A DNA stretch of 64,000 bases from WHSW01 sp963722175 (GTDB lineage Bacteria; Actinomycetota; Thermoleophilia; Solirubrobacterales; 70-9). Below are positions 38,987 through 46,883 of the stretch, piece after piece. The stretch is from NCBI GenBank assembly GCA_963722175.1, contig CAVRKA010000004.1, positions 62,001-126,000 of the forward strand. The letters are read 5' to 3'. The notes below the pieces were generated by a model that saw nothing but the letters and a program-made list of their open reading frames with translations, had not been told where the DNA came from and did no database searches. Every line of letters starts with the position of its first letter. The first letter of the stretch is position 1. The translations under genes and the position numbers were made by a program.

Positions 38987-40722
38987 CAGCCGAGCTCCCC
39001 GACCGGCGCCAGGTCCACGCGGCCGCGCGGCGCCTCGATCCCCTCGACTCGCACCGTGACCGGGTCGCCGAGGCGGATCCGCTTGCCGCTGCGCCGGCCG
39101 ACGATCGCGGTCTCCGTCTCGTCGAGGTCGAAGCGCTCGCCGCGCAACCGGCGCGCGGGCAGGAAGCCCTCGTAGACGTCGCCGAGCCGGCCACCGAAGC
39201 GGACGAACGCCCCGGGCGCGATCACCCCGGAGACCTCGCCCTCGAACGGATGCCCGGGCCCGGTCTCGAACAGCTCGCGCTCGAGCAGGAACGCGGCGCA
39301 GGCGTCGTCGGCGGAGCGTTCGGTCCGCATCGCCTCGCGCTCGCGCTCCGAGCACCACCCGGCCGCGTCGCGCGTCTCGCCGCGCTCGGGCGCGACCTCG
39401 GCGGCGCCCAGGGTCGAGAGCAGCGCCCGGTGGGCGACCAGGTCGGGGTAACGCCGGATCGGGGAGGTGAAGTGCGCGTACGCGGGGCTGCCGAGCCCCG
39501 CGTGGCCGAGGTTCCGGTCCGAGTAGATCGCCGGTTTGAGCGAGCGGAGCACGAGTGATGTATACGCCGCGCGCCCGTGACCGCGGCGCTCGGCCTCGAT
39601 TCCGACCAGGCGGCTCGCCTCGGCGACGATCTCCGCCGCCCGGCTGGAAGAGACCGACGAGATCTCCTTCGGAAATGGCGGCGTCGGCACGTCGAGCGCC
39701 GCGAGCTTCCCAATCAGGTCGGCGACCCGCGCCGGATCGGGAGGCTCGTGGACGCGGTAGATCGTCGCCACGCCCCGCCGTTCGCAGTGATCGGCGACCC
39801 GCTCGTTGGCGCAGATCATCAGCTGCTCGATCAGCCCGTGCGCCTCGGTCTGCTCGATCGCGTGGGCGCGGACCACCCCGCCGTCCGAGTCGAACTCGAA
39901 CTCCGGCTCCGGTGTCGAGATCTCGAGCGCCGAGCCGCGCCGGCGCTCGCGCAGCGCAGCCGCCGCCCGGCGGGCGAGCTCGAGCGGCTCGGCGATCAGC
40001 TCCGGCGGCGTGGCGCGGCCGGCGAAGAACTCGTCGAGCTGCTCGTAGGAGAGCCGCTCGTCGGAGCGGATCCGGCTGCGGTAGAACCCCGCCGAGCGCG
40101 GCTCGCCGTCGGCGGCCAGTAGGACCTCGACCGTCACCGCGAGCCGGTCGGCGCCGGGCACGAGGCTGCAAGCATCGGCCGAGAGCGCCGGGGGCAGCAT
40201 CGGCTCCACGGTCCCGGGCACGTAGACGCTGTTCGCGCGGCGCACCGCCTCCTCGTCGAGCCCCGACCCGGGACGGACGTGGGCGGCGACGTCGGCGATG
40301 TGGATCCACAGCCGGATCCCGTCGCCGTCGACGGAGGCGGAGACGGCGTCGTCGAAGTCGCGCGCCGTGACCGGATCGACGGTGAAGGTGTCGAGGTCGG
40401 TCAGGTCGCGGCGATTTGGATCGACCCGCTCGGCGGCGGCGATCGCATCGCTCGCGTCGCCGTCGAGCTCGGCGGAGAAGCCACGTTCGCCGTGCAGCTC
40501 CCAGATCAACGCTCCCGAGACGTCGCGCGCGACCTCGGGGTCGCCGATCTCGGCAACGACGCTGGCGCGGGCGCCGTGGCGCTCGATCACGACCATCTCA
40601 CCGCCCCGCACCCGCACGCCGCCGGCGATCCCGACCTGCTCGGCCCCGCGCTCGAACAGCGGCTCGGCGACCAGGAACCGCCCCCGGCGGCCGACGATCG
40701 CGACCTGGCGAGCCTCGGTCAA
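38986..40722 (-). CDS. rnr: Ribonuclease R-type exoribonuclease (RNB family)
   Basis: 578 residues. The RNB catalytic core starts at TFTVDPVTARDFDDAVSASV, whose aspartates bind Mg2+, followed by GIRLWIHIADVAAHVRPGSG, the YVPGTVEPMLPPALSADACS block, HGLIEQLMICANERVADHCE and AYAHFTSPIRRYPDLVAHRA. A C-terminal S1-like barrel reads FEGEVSGVIAPGAFVRFGGR. RNase R degrades structured RNA 3' to 5' and in E. coli works with tmRNA-SmpB on non-stop mRNA, which makes the immediate coupling to smpB (TGATG overlap) meaningful. The protein is shorter than E. coli RNase R (813) because the N-terminal cold-shock region is reduced. It overlaps the S41 gene by 4 bases. Confidence 0.9.
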   Translation of the reverse strand: MTEARQVAIVGRRGRFLVAEPLFERGAEQVGIAGGVRVRGGEMVVIERHGARASVVAEIGDPEVARDVSGALIWELHGERGFSAELDGDASDAIAAAERVDPNRRDLTDLDTFTVDPVTARDFDDAVSASVDGDGIRLWIHIADVAAHVRPGSGLDEEAVRRANSVYVPGTVEPMLPPALSADACSLVPGADRLAVTVEVLLAADGEPRSAGFYRSRIRSDERLSYEQLDEFFAGRATPPELIAEPLELARRAAAALRERRRGSALEISTPEPEFEFDSDGGVVRAHAIEQTEAHGLIEQLMICANERVADHCERRGVATIYRVHEPPDPARVADLIGKLAALDVPTPPFPKEISSVSSSRAAEIVAEASRLVGIEAERRGHGRAAYTSLVLRSLKPAIYSDRNLGHAGLGSPAYAHFTSPIRRYPDLVAHRALLSTLGAAEVAPERGETRDAAGWCSEREREAMRTERSADDACAAFLLERELFETGPGHPFEGEVSGVIAPGAFVRFGGRLGDVYEGFLPARRLRGERFDLDETETAIVGRRSGKRIRLGDPVTVRVEGIEAPRGRVDLAPVGELG

Positions 40723-41903
40723 GGCTGCTCGGCGGCGATCTGCTCGCCGAGCACCTCCAGCGCCCGCGCGAGCTGCTGGTCACCCGCCCGCTCGGGGTCG
40801 GCGGCGACGCGCACGTCGGGCTTCACCCCCTCGCCGAGGATCGAGGTCCCGTCCGCCGTCAGGTACTCGCCGATCGTCAGGTCGAGGGCGCCGCCGTCGG
40901 GAAGGTCGAGCAGCTCCTGAAAAGTGCCCTTGCCGTAGGTGCGGGTACCCACCACCTCGGCGAGGTCGTTCTGCTTCAGCGCGGCGGTCAGGATCTCCGA
41001 CGCCGAGGCGGTGTCGCGATTGACGAGGACGACGGTCGGGCGCGGGTCGATCGCGTCGCCGGCGGCCGGGTAGTCCCGCTCGCCCTGGGTGCGGCTGCGG
41101 GTCGAGACCACGTTGCCGTCCTCGACGAAGATGCTGGCGCTGAGCACCGCCTCGTTGAGCAGCCCGCCGCCGTTGCCGCGCAGATCGAGCACCAGCCCCT
41201 CCGCCCCCTGGCGGTAGAGGCGCTCGATCTCGTTGCGGAGCTCTCCGTGTGCCCCCTCGCTGAAGGTCTCGAATTGCACGTACGCGACCTTCTCCCCGTC
41301 CGGGGCGCGGCGAACCGTCCCGTGCGCCGCCGGCACGCGGACGTCGGCGCGCTCGAGCGTCACGTTGCGCGGCTTCGAGCCGTCGGCGGGGACGATCCGC
41401 AGCGTCACCTCGGTCCCCTCCGGGCCCTTGATCCGCGCGGTCGACACCTCCGAGGAGACGCCCGCGATCGACTTGCCGTCGACGGAGACGATCACGTCGC
41501 CCTCGTCCAGTCCGGCGCGCTCGGACGGGGTGTCGGGGAGCACGCTCGCCACCCGCAGCCCGCGCGGGACCTCGGTCACCGTCAGCCCGACGCCCGAGAA
41601 GCGGCCCGAGGTCGCGGCGGTGAACACCTTCAGCTGCTCGGGGGTGAAGTAGTGCGAGAACTTGTCGCCATGGCGCTTCTTCAGCTTCTCGACCATGCCG
41701 TCGATCGCCGCCTGATCGAGCTTCGCCGGGTCGGGCTCGCGGAAGTAGTTGTCCTCGATCACCTGGCGCGCGTGGACGACCGGATCCTCGTCGTCGCCGG
41801 TCAACAAGCCCGTGACGACCCCGATCAGCGCGGCGACGATCAGCCCGATGACCAGGCCGGTGACCAGCCCGGAGCCGAACCGGCCCCCGGGGTCGGTCGT
41901 CAA
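40719..41903 (-). CDS. S41-family C-terminal processing peptidase
   Basis: 394 residues. N-terminal membrane helix (LVTGLVIGLIVAALIGVVTG), a PDZ domain (SGVGLTVTEVPRGLRVASVL, RAGLDEGDVIVSVDGKSIAG), then the tail-specific protease domain: LVLDLRGNGGGLLNEAVLSA, catalytic serine in NRDTASASEILTAAL, catalytic lysine in YGKGTFQELLDLP. The enzyme cuts C-terminal ends of exported proteins outside the membrane. It sits between ftsX and rnr with 4-base overlaps on both sides, as in other actinobacterial ftsEX-S41 units; a role in cell-wall hydrolase activation is inferred from that position. Confidence 0.9.
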   Translation of the reverse strand: MTTDPGGRFGSGLVTGLVIGLIVAALIGVVTGLLTGDDEDPVVHARQVIEDNYFREPDPAKLDQAAIDGMVEKLKKRHGDKFSHYFTPEQLKVFTAATSGRFSGVGLTVTEVPRGLRVASVLPDTPSERAGLDEGDVIVSVDGKSIAGVSSEVSTARIKGPEGTEVTLRIVPADGSKPRNVTLERADVRVPAAHGTVRRAPDGEKVAYVQFETFSEGAHGELRNEIERLYRQGAEGLVLDLRGNGGGLLNEAVLSASIFVEDGNVVSTRSRTQGERDYPAAGDAIDPRPTVVLVNRDTASASEILTAALKQNDLAEVVGTRTYGKGTFQELLDLPDGGALDLTIGEYLTADGTSILGEGVKPDVRVAADPERAGDQQLARALEVLGEQIAAEQP

Positions 41904-42811
41904 ACCCGCAGGAAGCGGCGCAACGTGATGCCGCTGCCGAGCGCGGATACCACTACCGCGGCGGCGACGAGCATCACGACCAGAGGCACGAAGCCCATGG
42001 TCGAGAGGTTGTCCACGAGTGCGAAGTCGTCGGCGAGCGGATCCACGATGGTGACCTTGCCGAGCAGAAGTATGCCGACCGCCAATCCGGCACCGACGAC
42101 GCCGACGATCACGCCCTCGATCATGAACGGCCAGCGGATGAACCAGTTCGTCGCTCCGACCAGGCGCATCACCTCGACCTCGCGGCGGCGGGCGTAGATC
42201 GAGAGCCGGATCGTGTTCGCGACCAGCAGCAGCGAGGCGATCAGCAGCAGCGACGCGATCACGAGGAGGACGATCTTGACCGCGCCCGTCACCTCACGGA
42301 TCTTGTTCGCCTGCTCGCGGCTCTCGCCGATCGGCGGATCGATCGCGGGGCTGATCGGGGTCGGCTTGCCGGCGGCGTTGGTCGGCAGCAGCGAGGCGCG
42401 CACGGCCTCGAGGCTGTCGGGATCGTCGAGGGTGAGGTCGAAGGCGGGCGGCAGCGGGTTCGAGTTGAGCTCGTCGATCGAGCCCTCGAGGTCGCCCCGC
42501 AGCCGCGACTGCAGGTCCTTCCTCGCGCACTCGGGCGAGCAGTAGGTCGCCCCCGTAACGTGCGGAAGCCCATTGAGCTTCTTCTCCAGCGCCTCGCGTT
42601 GTGCGGGAGTCGAGTCGCGGTAGAGGAAGACCTTGAGCCCGATCTGGTCGCGGACCTCGGACGCCTTCGACTCCGACGCCCGCAGGACCGGGACGAGGAC
42701 GCCGAGCAGCAGCGTGGTGATCACGATCGTGACGATCGCGGCGATGCTCGGGGCGGCGCTGCGGCGCAGGGCCCGGAAGGCCTCGGAGAGGAAGAAGAAG
42801 ACGCGGCCCAT
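41900..42811 (-). CDS. ftsX: Cell division permease-like protein FtsX
   Basis: 303 residues. N-terminal FLSEAFRALRRSAAPSIAAI leads into the first membrane helix (VTIVITTLLLGVLVPVL); a ~160-residue extracellular loop (from LRASESKASEVRDQIGLKVF) follows, with two cysteines in TYCSPECARK; three more helices complete the MacB/FtsX fold (IVLLVIASLLLIASLLLVAN, NWFIRWPFMIEGVIVGVVGA, the final LVVMLVAAAVVVSALGSGIT). FtsX with FtsE signals across the membrane to activate peptidoglycan hydrolases at the septum. It lies 6 bases after ftsE and overlaps the S41 gene by 4. Confidence 0.92.
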   Translation of the reverse strand: MGRVFFFLSEAFRALRRSAAPSIAAIVTIVITTLLLGVLVPVLRASESKASEVRDQIGLKVFLYRDSTPAQREALEKKLNGLPHVTGATYCSPECARKDLQSRLRGDLEGSIDELNSNPLPPAFDLTLDDPDSLEAVRASLLPTNAAGKPTPISPAIDPPIGESREQANKIREVTGAVKIVLLVIASLLLIASLLLVANTIRLSIYARRREVEVMRLVGATNWFIRWPFMIEGVIVGVVGAGLAVGILLLGKVTIVDPLADDFALVDNLSTMGFVPLVVMLVAAAVVVSALGSGITLRRFLRV

Positions 42812-42817
42812 CAGTCT

Positions 42818-43690
42818 CTAGTGCTCGAAGCCGGGGAAGTCGTCTGTGTCGATGCCCATCTCGGCACGCACGCGGGCGGCGAACTCCTTGGTCGACTCGT
42901 CCTCGTGGTACCCGGACGAGTCCTCGTCGCGGACCAGGCGGCCCTCCTCGAGGGCGATCACGCGGCGCTGCATCTTGTCGACCATGTCGCGGTCGTGGGT
43001 GACGACCAGGACCGTGGTTCCGGTGCGGTTGATCCGGTAGAGCAGCTGCATGATCCCGATCGAGGTCACGGGGTCGAGGTTGCCGGTCGGCTCATCAGCG
43101 AGCAGTAGCGGCGGGTGGTTGACGAAGGCGCGCGCGATCGCGACCCGCTGCTGCTCGCCGCCCGAGAGCTCGTCCGGGAAGTTGCGGATCTTCGCCTGCA
43201 GTCCGACGAGGCGGAGGATCTCGGGCACCTTGCGGCGGATCTGCGAGCGCGGCTCGCCGATCACCTGCAGGGCGTAGGCGACGTTGTCGTAGACGGTCCG
43301 GTTCGGGAGCAGCTTGAAGTCCTGGAACACGGTCCCGATCCGGCGGCGCAGGAAGGGCGTGCGGTCGGCGGGCATCGCGTTGATGTCCTTGCCGGCGATC
43401 TGCACGGTCCCGGCGGCGGGCTCGATCTCGCGGATCAGCATCTTGATCAGGGTCGACTTGCCGCAGCCGGTCGGGCCCGTGATGAAGGCGAACTCGCCAC
43501 GCGCGATCTCGAGCGAGAGGTGCTCGAGGGCGACGTGGCCGCCGGGGTAGACGACGGTGGCGTCGTAGACGGTGATGATCGGCGGTGAGCCCGTGCGGCG
43601 GCGCACGGCGGCCTCGCGGGTCTTGCGGCGGCTGTGGTCGCCGGCGTCGCGCTCGCGCGTTCTCTTCGATCTGCGTGTAAGTAGTGCCAT
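42818..43690 (-). CDS. ftsE: Cell division ATP-binding protein FtsE
   Basis: 290 residues from ATG 43690. Walker A is FITGPTGCGKSTLIKMLI, the FtsE-specific Q-loop FQDFKLLPNRTVYDNVAYAL, signature LSGGEQQRVAIARAFVNHPP, Walker B LLLADEPTGNLDPVTSIGIM and switch histidine VLVVTHDRDMVDKMQRRVIA. Compared with ~229 residues in E. coli, this one has a ~38-residue basic N-terminal extension (many Arg/Lys) and a C-terminal tail (YHEDESTKEFAARVRAEMGI). The extension is doubtful; a shorter start near GTG of VRRRTGSPP is possible. It forms the cytoplasmic ATPase of the FtsEX complex. Confidence 0.92.
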   Translation of the reverse strand: MALLTRRSKRTRERDAGDHSRRKTREAAVRRRTGSPPIITVYDATVVYPGGHVALEHLSLEIARGEFAFITGPTGCGKSTLIKMLIREIEPAAGTVQIAGKDINAMPADRTPFLRRRIGTVFQDFKLLPNRTVYDNVAYALQVIGEPRSQIRRKVPEILRLVGLQAKIRNFPDELSGGEQQRVAIARAFVNHPPLLLADEPTGNLDPVTSIGIMQLLYRINRTGTTVLVVTHDRDMVDKMQRRVIALEEGRLVRDEDSSGYHEDESTKEFAARVRAEMGIDTDDFPGFEH

Positions 43691-43873
43691 GCGCGGCCTC
43701 TTTCTGCGATTCGCCCGCCGCTCCTGCGTGGTCGTGCGGGCGCGCTTCCCCTGCATCGAAAGCTGCGGGCGGGACAGGGTAGCTGAGGGTGTTAGCGGGC
43801 CTTCACAGAGCGGCTGCGTCTGAGATGAATCGTTCACATAGGGTGGGCAGCGATCAATAGGAAGGCGGCCGGG

Positions 43874-45256
43874 ATGGCGAAGGAAGAGACGTTCGAGGAG
43901 CTGGCGGCGCGGTTGGGCGGGCGCTGGCTGGTCGAGGGTGCGCCCGACGATGAGCTGCCGACCGACGGGATGATCCCGCTGGCGGCCAAGCGGCTGATCA
44001 GCCGGGAGATGGTGCTCGACGGGATCCCGGAGCGAAACCTGGCCACGTTCGTGACCACCTGGATGGAACCCGAGGCGCGGGAGATCATCACCGACAGCCT
44101 CGACCGCAACTTCATCGACCACGCCGAGTATCCGCAGACGGCGGAGATCGAGCAGCGCTGCATCCGCATGCTCGCCAACCTCTTCAACGCCCCGGGCGAG
44201 ACCACCGGTGCGCGAACCCAGGGGTCGTCGGAGGCGATCATGCTCGGCGCGCTGTCGCTGAAATGGAAGTGGCGCCAGCGTCGGGAGGCGGCGGGCAAGG
44301 ACACGACGAAGCCGAACCTGATCTTCGGCGGCGACGTGCACGTCGTCTGGGAGAAGTTCTGCCGCTACTTCGACGTCGAGCCGCGGATCGTCCCCCTGCA
44401 GCCCGACAAGTACACGATCGGCCCGGAGGACGTCGAGCCGCACATCGACGAGAACACGATCGGAGTGGCGGCGGTCCTCGGGACCACCTTCACCGGTCAC
44501 AAGGACGACATCGTCGGGATCAACGACCTGCTCGTCTCGGCGCGCGACGACAAGGGCCTGGACGTGCCGCTGCACATCGACGGCGCCAGCGGGGCGTTCG
44601 TCTGGCCCTTCCTGTACCCGGACTCGAAGTGGGACTTCCGGCTCGAGCAGGTGCGCTCGATCAACGCCTCGGGACACAAGTTCGGCCTCGTGTATCCCGG
44701 GATCGGCTGGCTGATCTTCCGCGAGCAGGCGGACCTGGCCGAGGACCTCGTCTTCTACGAGAACTACCTCGGCAAGACCGACGCGACCTTCACGCTCAAC
44801 TTCTCGACCGGGTCGTCCATGGTCCTCGCCCAGTACTACAACTTCATCCGCTTCGGCCACAACGGCTATCGCTACGTGATGGAGGTGATGCAATCGAACG
44901 CGAAGCTGCTCGCCGACGACCTCGAGAAGATCGGCCGGTTCAAGGTGATCGGCGCGGGCGAGGAGCAGCTGCCGCTGGTCGCCTTCAACCTCGCCAACCC
45001 CGACGACGAGCCCTTCGACGAGTTCGACGTCGCCTGGCAGGTGGCCGCCGAGCGCGGCTGGATGCTCCCCGCCTACACGATGCCCCCGCAGGCGGACCAC
45101 GTGAAGATGCTGCGGGCGCTGGTCAAGCTCAACCTCAGCCACGCGCTCGTGAGCACGCTCGCGGACGACATCCACGAGGCCTGCGAGACGCTCGAGAAGA
45201 AGGGTGGCGCCAGCAAGGCCGAGCGGGCGCGAGTGAAGACCAACATCGGCTCCTGA
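43874..45256 (+). CDS. gadB: Glutamate decarboxylase (PLP-dependent)
   Basis: 460 residues, full length. PLP-binding lysine is Lys269 in INASGHKFGLVYPGIGW; substrate and PLP contacts are TTGARTQGSSEAIMLGALSL (residues ~111-130), HIDGASGAFVWPFLYPD with the PLP-pairing Asp, and the N-terminal MEPEAREIITDSLDRNFIDH. It converts glutamate to GABA and CO2, consuming a proton, and is a classical acid-stress or GABA-shunt enzyme. No glutamate/GABA antiporter (GadC) is beside it, so GABA may be used internally. A Shine-Dalgarno-like AGGAAGG lies ~12 bases upstream of ATG. The 183-base space to ftsE holds only 5' untranslated DNA. Confidence 0.93.
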   Translation: MAKEETFEELAARLGGRWLVEGAPDDELPTDGMIPLAAKRLISREMVLDGIPERNLATFVTTWMEPEAREIITDSLDRNFIDHAEYPQTAEIEQRCIRMLANLFNAPGETTGARTQGSSEAIMLGALSLKWKWRQRREAAGKDTTKPNLIFGGDVHVVWEKFCRYFDVEPRIVPLQPDKYTIGPEDVEPHIDENTIGVAAVLGTTFTGHKDDIVGINDLLVSARDDKGLDVPLHIDGASGAFVWPFLYPDSKWDFRLEQVRSINASGHKFGLVYPGIGWLIFREQADLAEDLVFYENYLGKTDATFTLNFSTGSSMVLAQYYNFIRFGHNGYRYVMEVMQSNAKLLADDLEKIGRFKVIGAGEEQLPLVAFNLANPDDEPFDEFDVAWQVAAERGWMLPAYTMPPQADHVKMLRALVKLNLSHALVSTLADDIHEACETLEKKGGASKAERARVKTNIGS

Positions 45257-45303
45257 GCCTCCTAGCCCGGCGTCCGCAGGGGGGTTTACGGTGGGCCTCA
45301 ACA

Positions 45304-45326
45304 GGGGGCGTCTCCCGGGTGCCCCC
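45304..45326 (+). terminator. G/C hairpin between gadB and the next gene
   Basis: GGGGGC (45304-45309) pairs with GCCCCC (45321-45326) around an 11-base loop, 47 bases after the gadB stop. It may terminate gadB or sit in the leader of the following gene; there is no U-run. Confidence 0.35.
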
Positions 45327-45349
45327 GACCACCACAAGGAGGGTGGACG

Positions 45350-45739
45350 TTGGATACCTACCGAGGCGACGGCTGGGTCCTGTTCGCCGGGATCATGATC
45401 CTGGTCGTCGGGTTCATCAACGTGATCTTCGGGCTCGCGGCGATCGACGACTCGGCGTTCTTCACGGGCGACGAGCGCTACGTGATCTTCGACGACCTCA
45501 ACACCTGGGGCTGGTTCTATCTGATCGTCGGCGTCCTGCAGCTGACCGCCGCGTGGTCGATCTGGAACCGCAACCCGTACGGTCGGGTGATCGGGATCGC
45601 GACCGCCGCCGGCAACGCGATGATCGTCCTGTTCACGGTCAACGCGTATCCGTTTGCGGCGTTCATGATCTTCCTCATCGACGTGATGGTGATCTACGGG
45701 CTCGCCGTCTACGGCGGACGGGATCAGGCTTCGGCCTGA
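45350..45739 (+). CDS. DUF7144-like small membrane protein
   Basis: 129 residues from TTG 45350, selected because AGGAGGG lies 6-12 bases upstream (45337-45343) and no other start is in frame. Four membrane helices: WVLFAGIMILVVGFINVIFG, WGWFYLIVGVLQLTAAWSIW, VIGIATAAGNAMIVLFTVNA and FAAFMIFLIDVMVIYGLAVY. The WxxxAGxMxxxxGxxNxxxG opening and NxxGWxxLxxGxxxxxxG middle match small DUF7144-type proteins of actinobacteria. Function unknown. It converges on the YrhK-like gene with a 16-base overlap. Confidence 0.75.
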   Translation: MDTYRGDGWVLFAGIMILVVGFINVIFGLAAIDDSAFFTGDERYVIFDDLNTWGWFYLIVGVLQLTAAWSIWNRNPYGRVIGIATAAGNAMIVLFTVNAYPFAAFMIFLIDVMVIYGLAVYGGRDQASA

Positions 45740-46371
45740 GGCTCGGGGAGGAGCATCAGGGCGCCGGTCAGGAAGCAGACAGCGCCCAGGGCGGTGGCGA
45801 GGTTCGCCGCCGCGAGGTCGAGGACGTCGCCGGTTTCGGGCACGACGTAGCCGGCGACGGCCGAGACCATGAACAAGATGCAGCCGAGGAGGTTGACGGC
45901 GTCGATCCGATGCTCGCGCGTGTGAGGACGGCCGCGCACCGCGCGGTAGGCGATCACGCCGGAGACGAGGAAGCAGATCGACCCGAACAGCTCGGGCCTC
46001 CACACCAGGCGGTCGACCTGTGAGGTCTCGAAGCTGTCCTGCATCGCGCGGAAGGTGTCGACGTTGAAGTACACGGTCCCGGCGAGCTGGATCAGCGCTG
46101 CCCACCAGTCCGCGCTTGGCCGCCTCGAGTCGAGCAGCTGTAGGAATGCGGCCGACGTGAAGAACACCGAGCCGACGAAGAACACGGTCCCGTCGGCCGC
46201 GGAGCCGACCAGGTTGACGAAGCCCGGCGCCGGTCCGAGGATGAAGCAGACCGAGCCGATCGCGAACAGGACCCCGATCCACCAGGAGGCGCGGTGCGGC
46301 GCCCACCAGCGTGAGCCGGCGCGCGAGGGCGGGGAGGCATGGGTGCGCCGAGAGCGCAGCGCCCAGAGCAT
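45724..46371 (-). CDS. YrhK-like multi-pass membrane protein
   Basis: 215 residues with six hydrophobic helices in two repeats (WIGVLFAIGSVCFILGPAPG, VFFVGSVFFTSAAFLQLLDS; later LFGSICFLVSGVIAYRAVRG, LLGCILFMVSAVAGYVVPET, GAVCFLTGALMLLPE). The helix-pair spacing and FxxGSxxFxxAAxLQ phrases match the YrhK-like domain. A conserved middle stretch, RPSADWWAALIQLAGTVYFN, links the halves. No function is established. It has an N-terminal basic loop and lacks a signal peptide. Confidence 0.7.
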   Translation of the reverse strand: MLWALRSRRTHASPPSRAGSRWWAPHRASWWIGVLFAIGSVCFILGPAPGFVNLVGSAADGTVFFVGSVFFTSAAFLQLLDSRRPSADWWAALIQLAGTVYFNVDTFRAMQDSFETSQVDRLVWRPELFGSICFLVSGVIAYRAVRGRPHTREHRIDAVNLLGCILFMVSAVAGYVVPETGDVLDLAAANLATALGAVCFLTGALMLLPEPQAEA

Positions 46372-46380
46372 CCCGGGAAT

Positions 46381-46794
46381 CTAAGAGCTGCTGATCTTCA
46401 CCGACCCGGAAGTCCGGGCGAGGCAGGTCTTGTCGGAGGAGAGCTTCGTCTGCTTGATCTCGGCGTAGTACTTGCCGTCCCGCGGCGGTCCATTGCCGAG
46501 GTCGATCTCGAACTTGCCCTTGTTGTTGGTGTGATCGCCGCCGACCTTCTTCGTGTTGCCGCTGTGCTGCCGGTAGAGCTTCACCTTGCGGTCCGGGACG
46601 CAGCCGCCCTTCGATGAGTCGATCGCGCCCTTGAACGTCGCCACCCCGCCGTCGAGCTTGTACTTGAACTTCGTGAACAGCGTCGGGTACTGAGTACCGC
46701 CGGCGAGCGCGGGGCTCGCGGCTAGCGCGACGATCGCGCTGGCCGCCAACGCGGTCAGCCAGGGTGCAAGGCGATTTCGCCGACCGTCTGCCAC
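46381..46794 (-). CDS. Secreted hypothetical beta-rich protein
   Basis: 137 residues from GTG 46794; the longer frame back to 46857 would overlap the control region of the divergent fusion gene. Signal peptide LTALAASAIVALAASPALAG, then a beta-strand-rich domain: LFTKFKYKLDGGVATFKGAI, CVPDRKVKLYRQHSGNTKKV, NNKGKFEIDLGNGPPRDGKY, YAEIKQTKLSSDKTCLARTS. The two cysteines could form a disulfide. The pattern resembles the small carboxypeptidase-regulatory or Ig-like domain of secreted actinobacterial proteins. Function unknown. Its likely promoter box TAGGTT lies 11 bases upstream of the GTG. Confidence 0.65.
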   Translation of the reverse strand: MADGRRNRLAPWLTALAASAIVALAASPALAGGTQYPTLFTKFKYKLDGGVATFKGAIDSSKGGCVPDRKVKLYRQHSGNTKKVGGDHTNNKGKFEIDLGNGPPRDGKYYAEIKQTKLSSDKTCLARTSGSVKISSS

Positions 46795-46869
46795 AGGTGC
46801 GGTCCAACCTACATCACCGGATCGGAGCGCATCGCACAGATCGGGTGATCTCGGCACCGCGATCGCGGA

Positions 46870-46875
46870 TACGGT
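46870..46875 (+). promoter_or_regulatory. Leaderless-type -10 box of the holin-like/phosphatase fusion gene
   Basis: TACGGT with an 8-base gap to ATG 46884. The intervening GGGAG could act as a weak Shine-Dalgarno sequence, so either mode of initiation is possible. Confidence 0.4.
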
Positions 46876-46883
46876 GGGAGCGA

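Noticed and set aside
42818..46807. Single 1329-codon minus-strand frame spanning ftsE and everything up to 46.8 kb
   Set aside because: Only its last 290 codons are ftsE. The rest is antisense to gadB and neighbours, with the Arg/Asp/Leu-rich wording of a GC-driven shadow frame.
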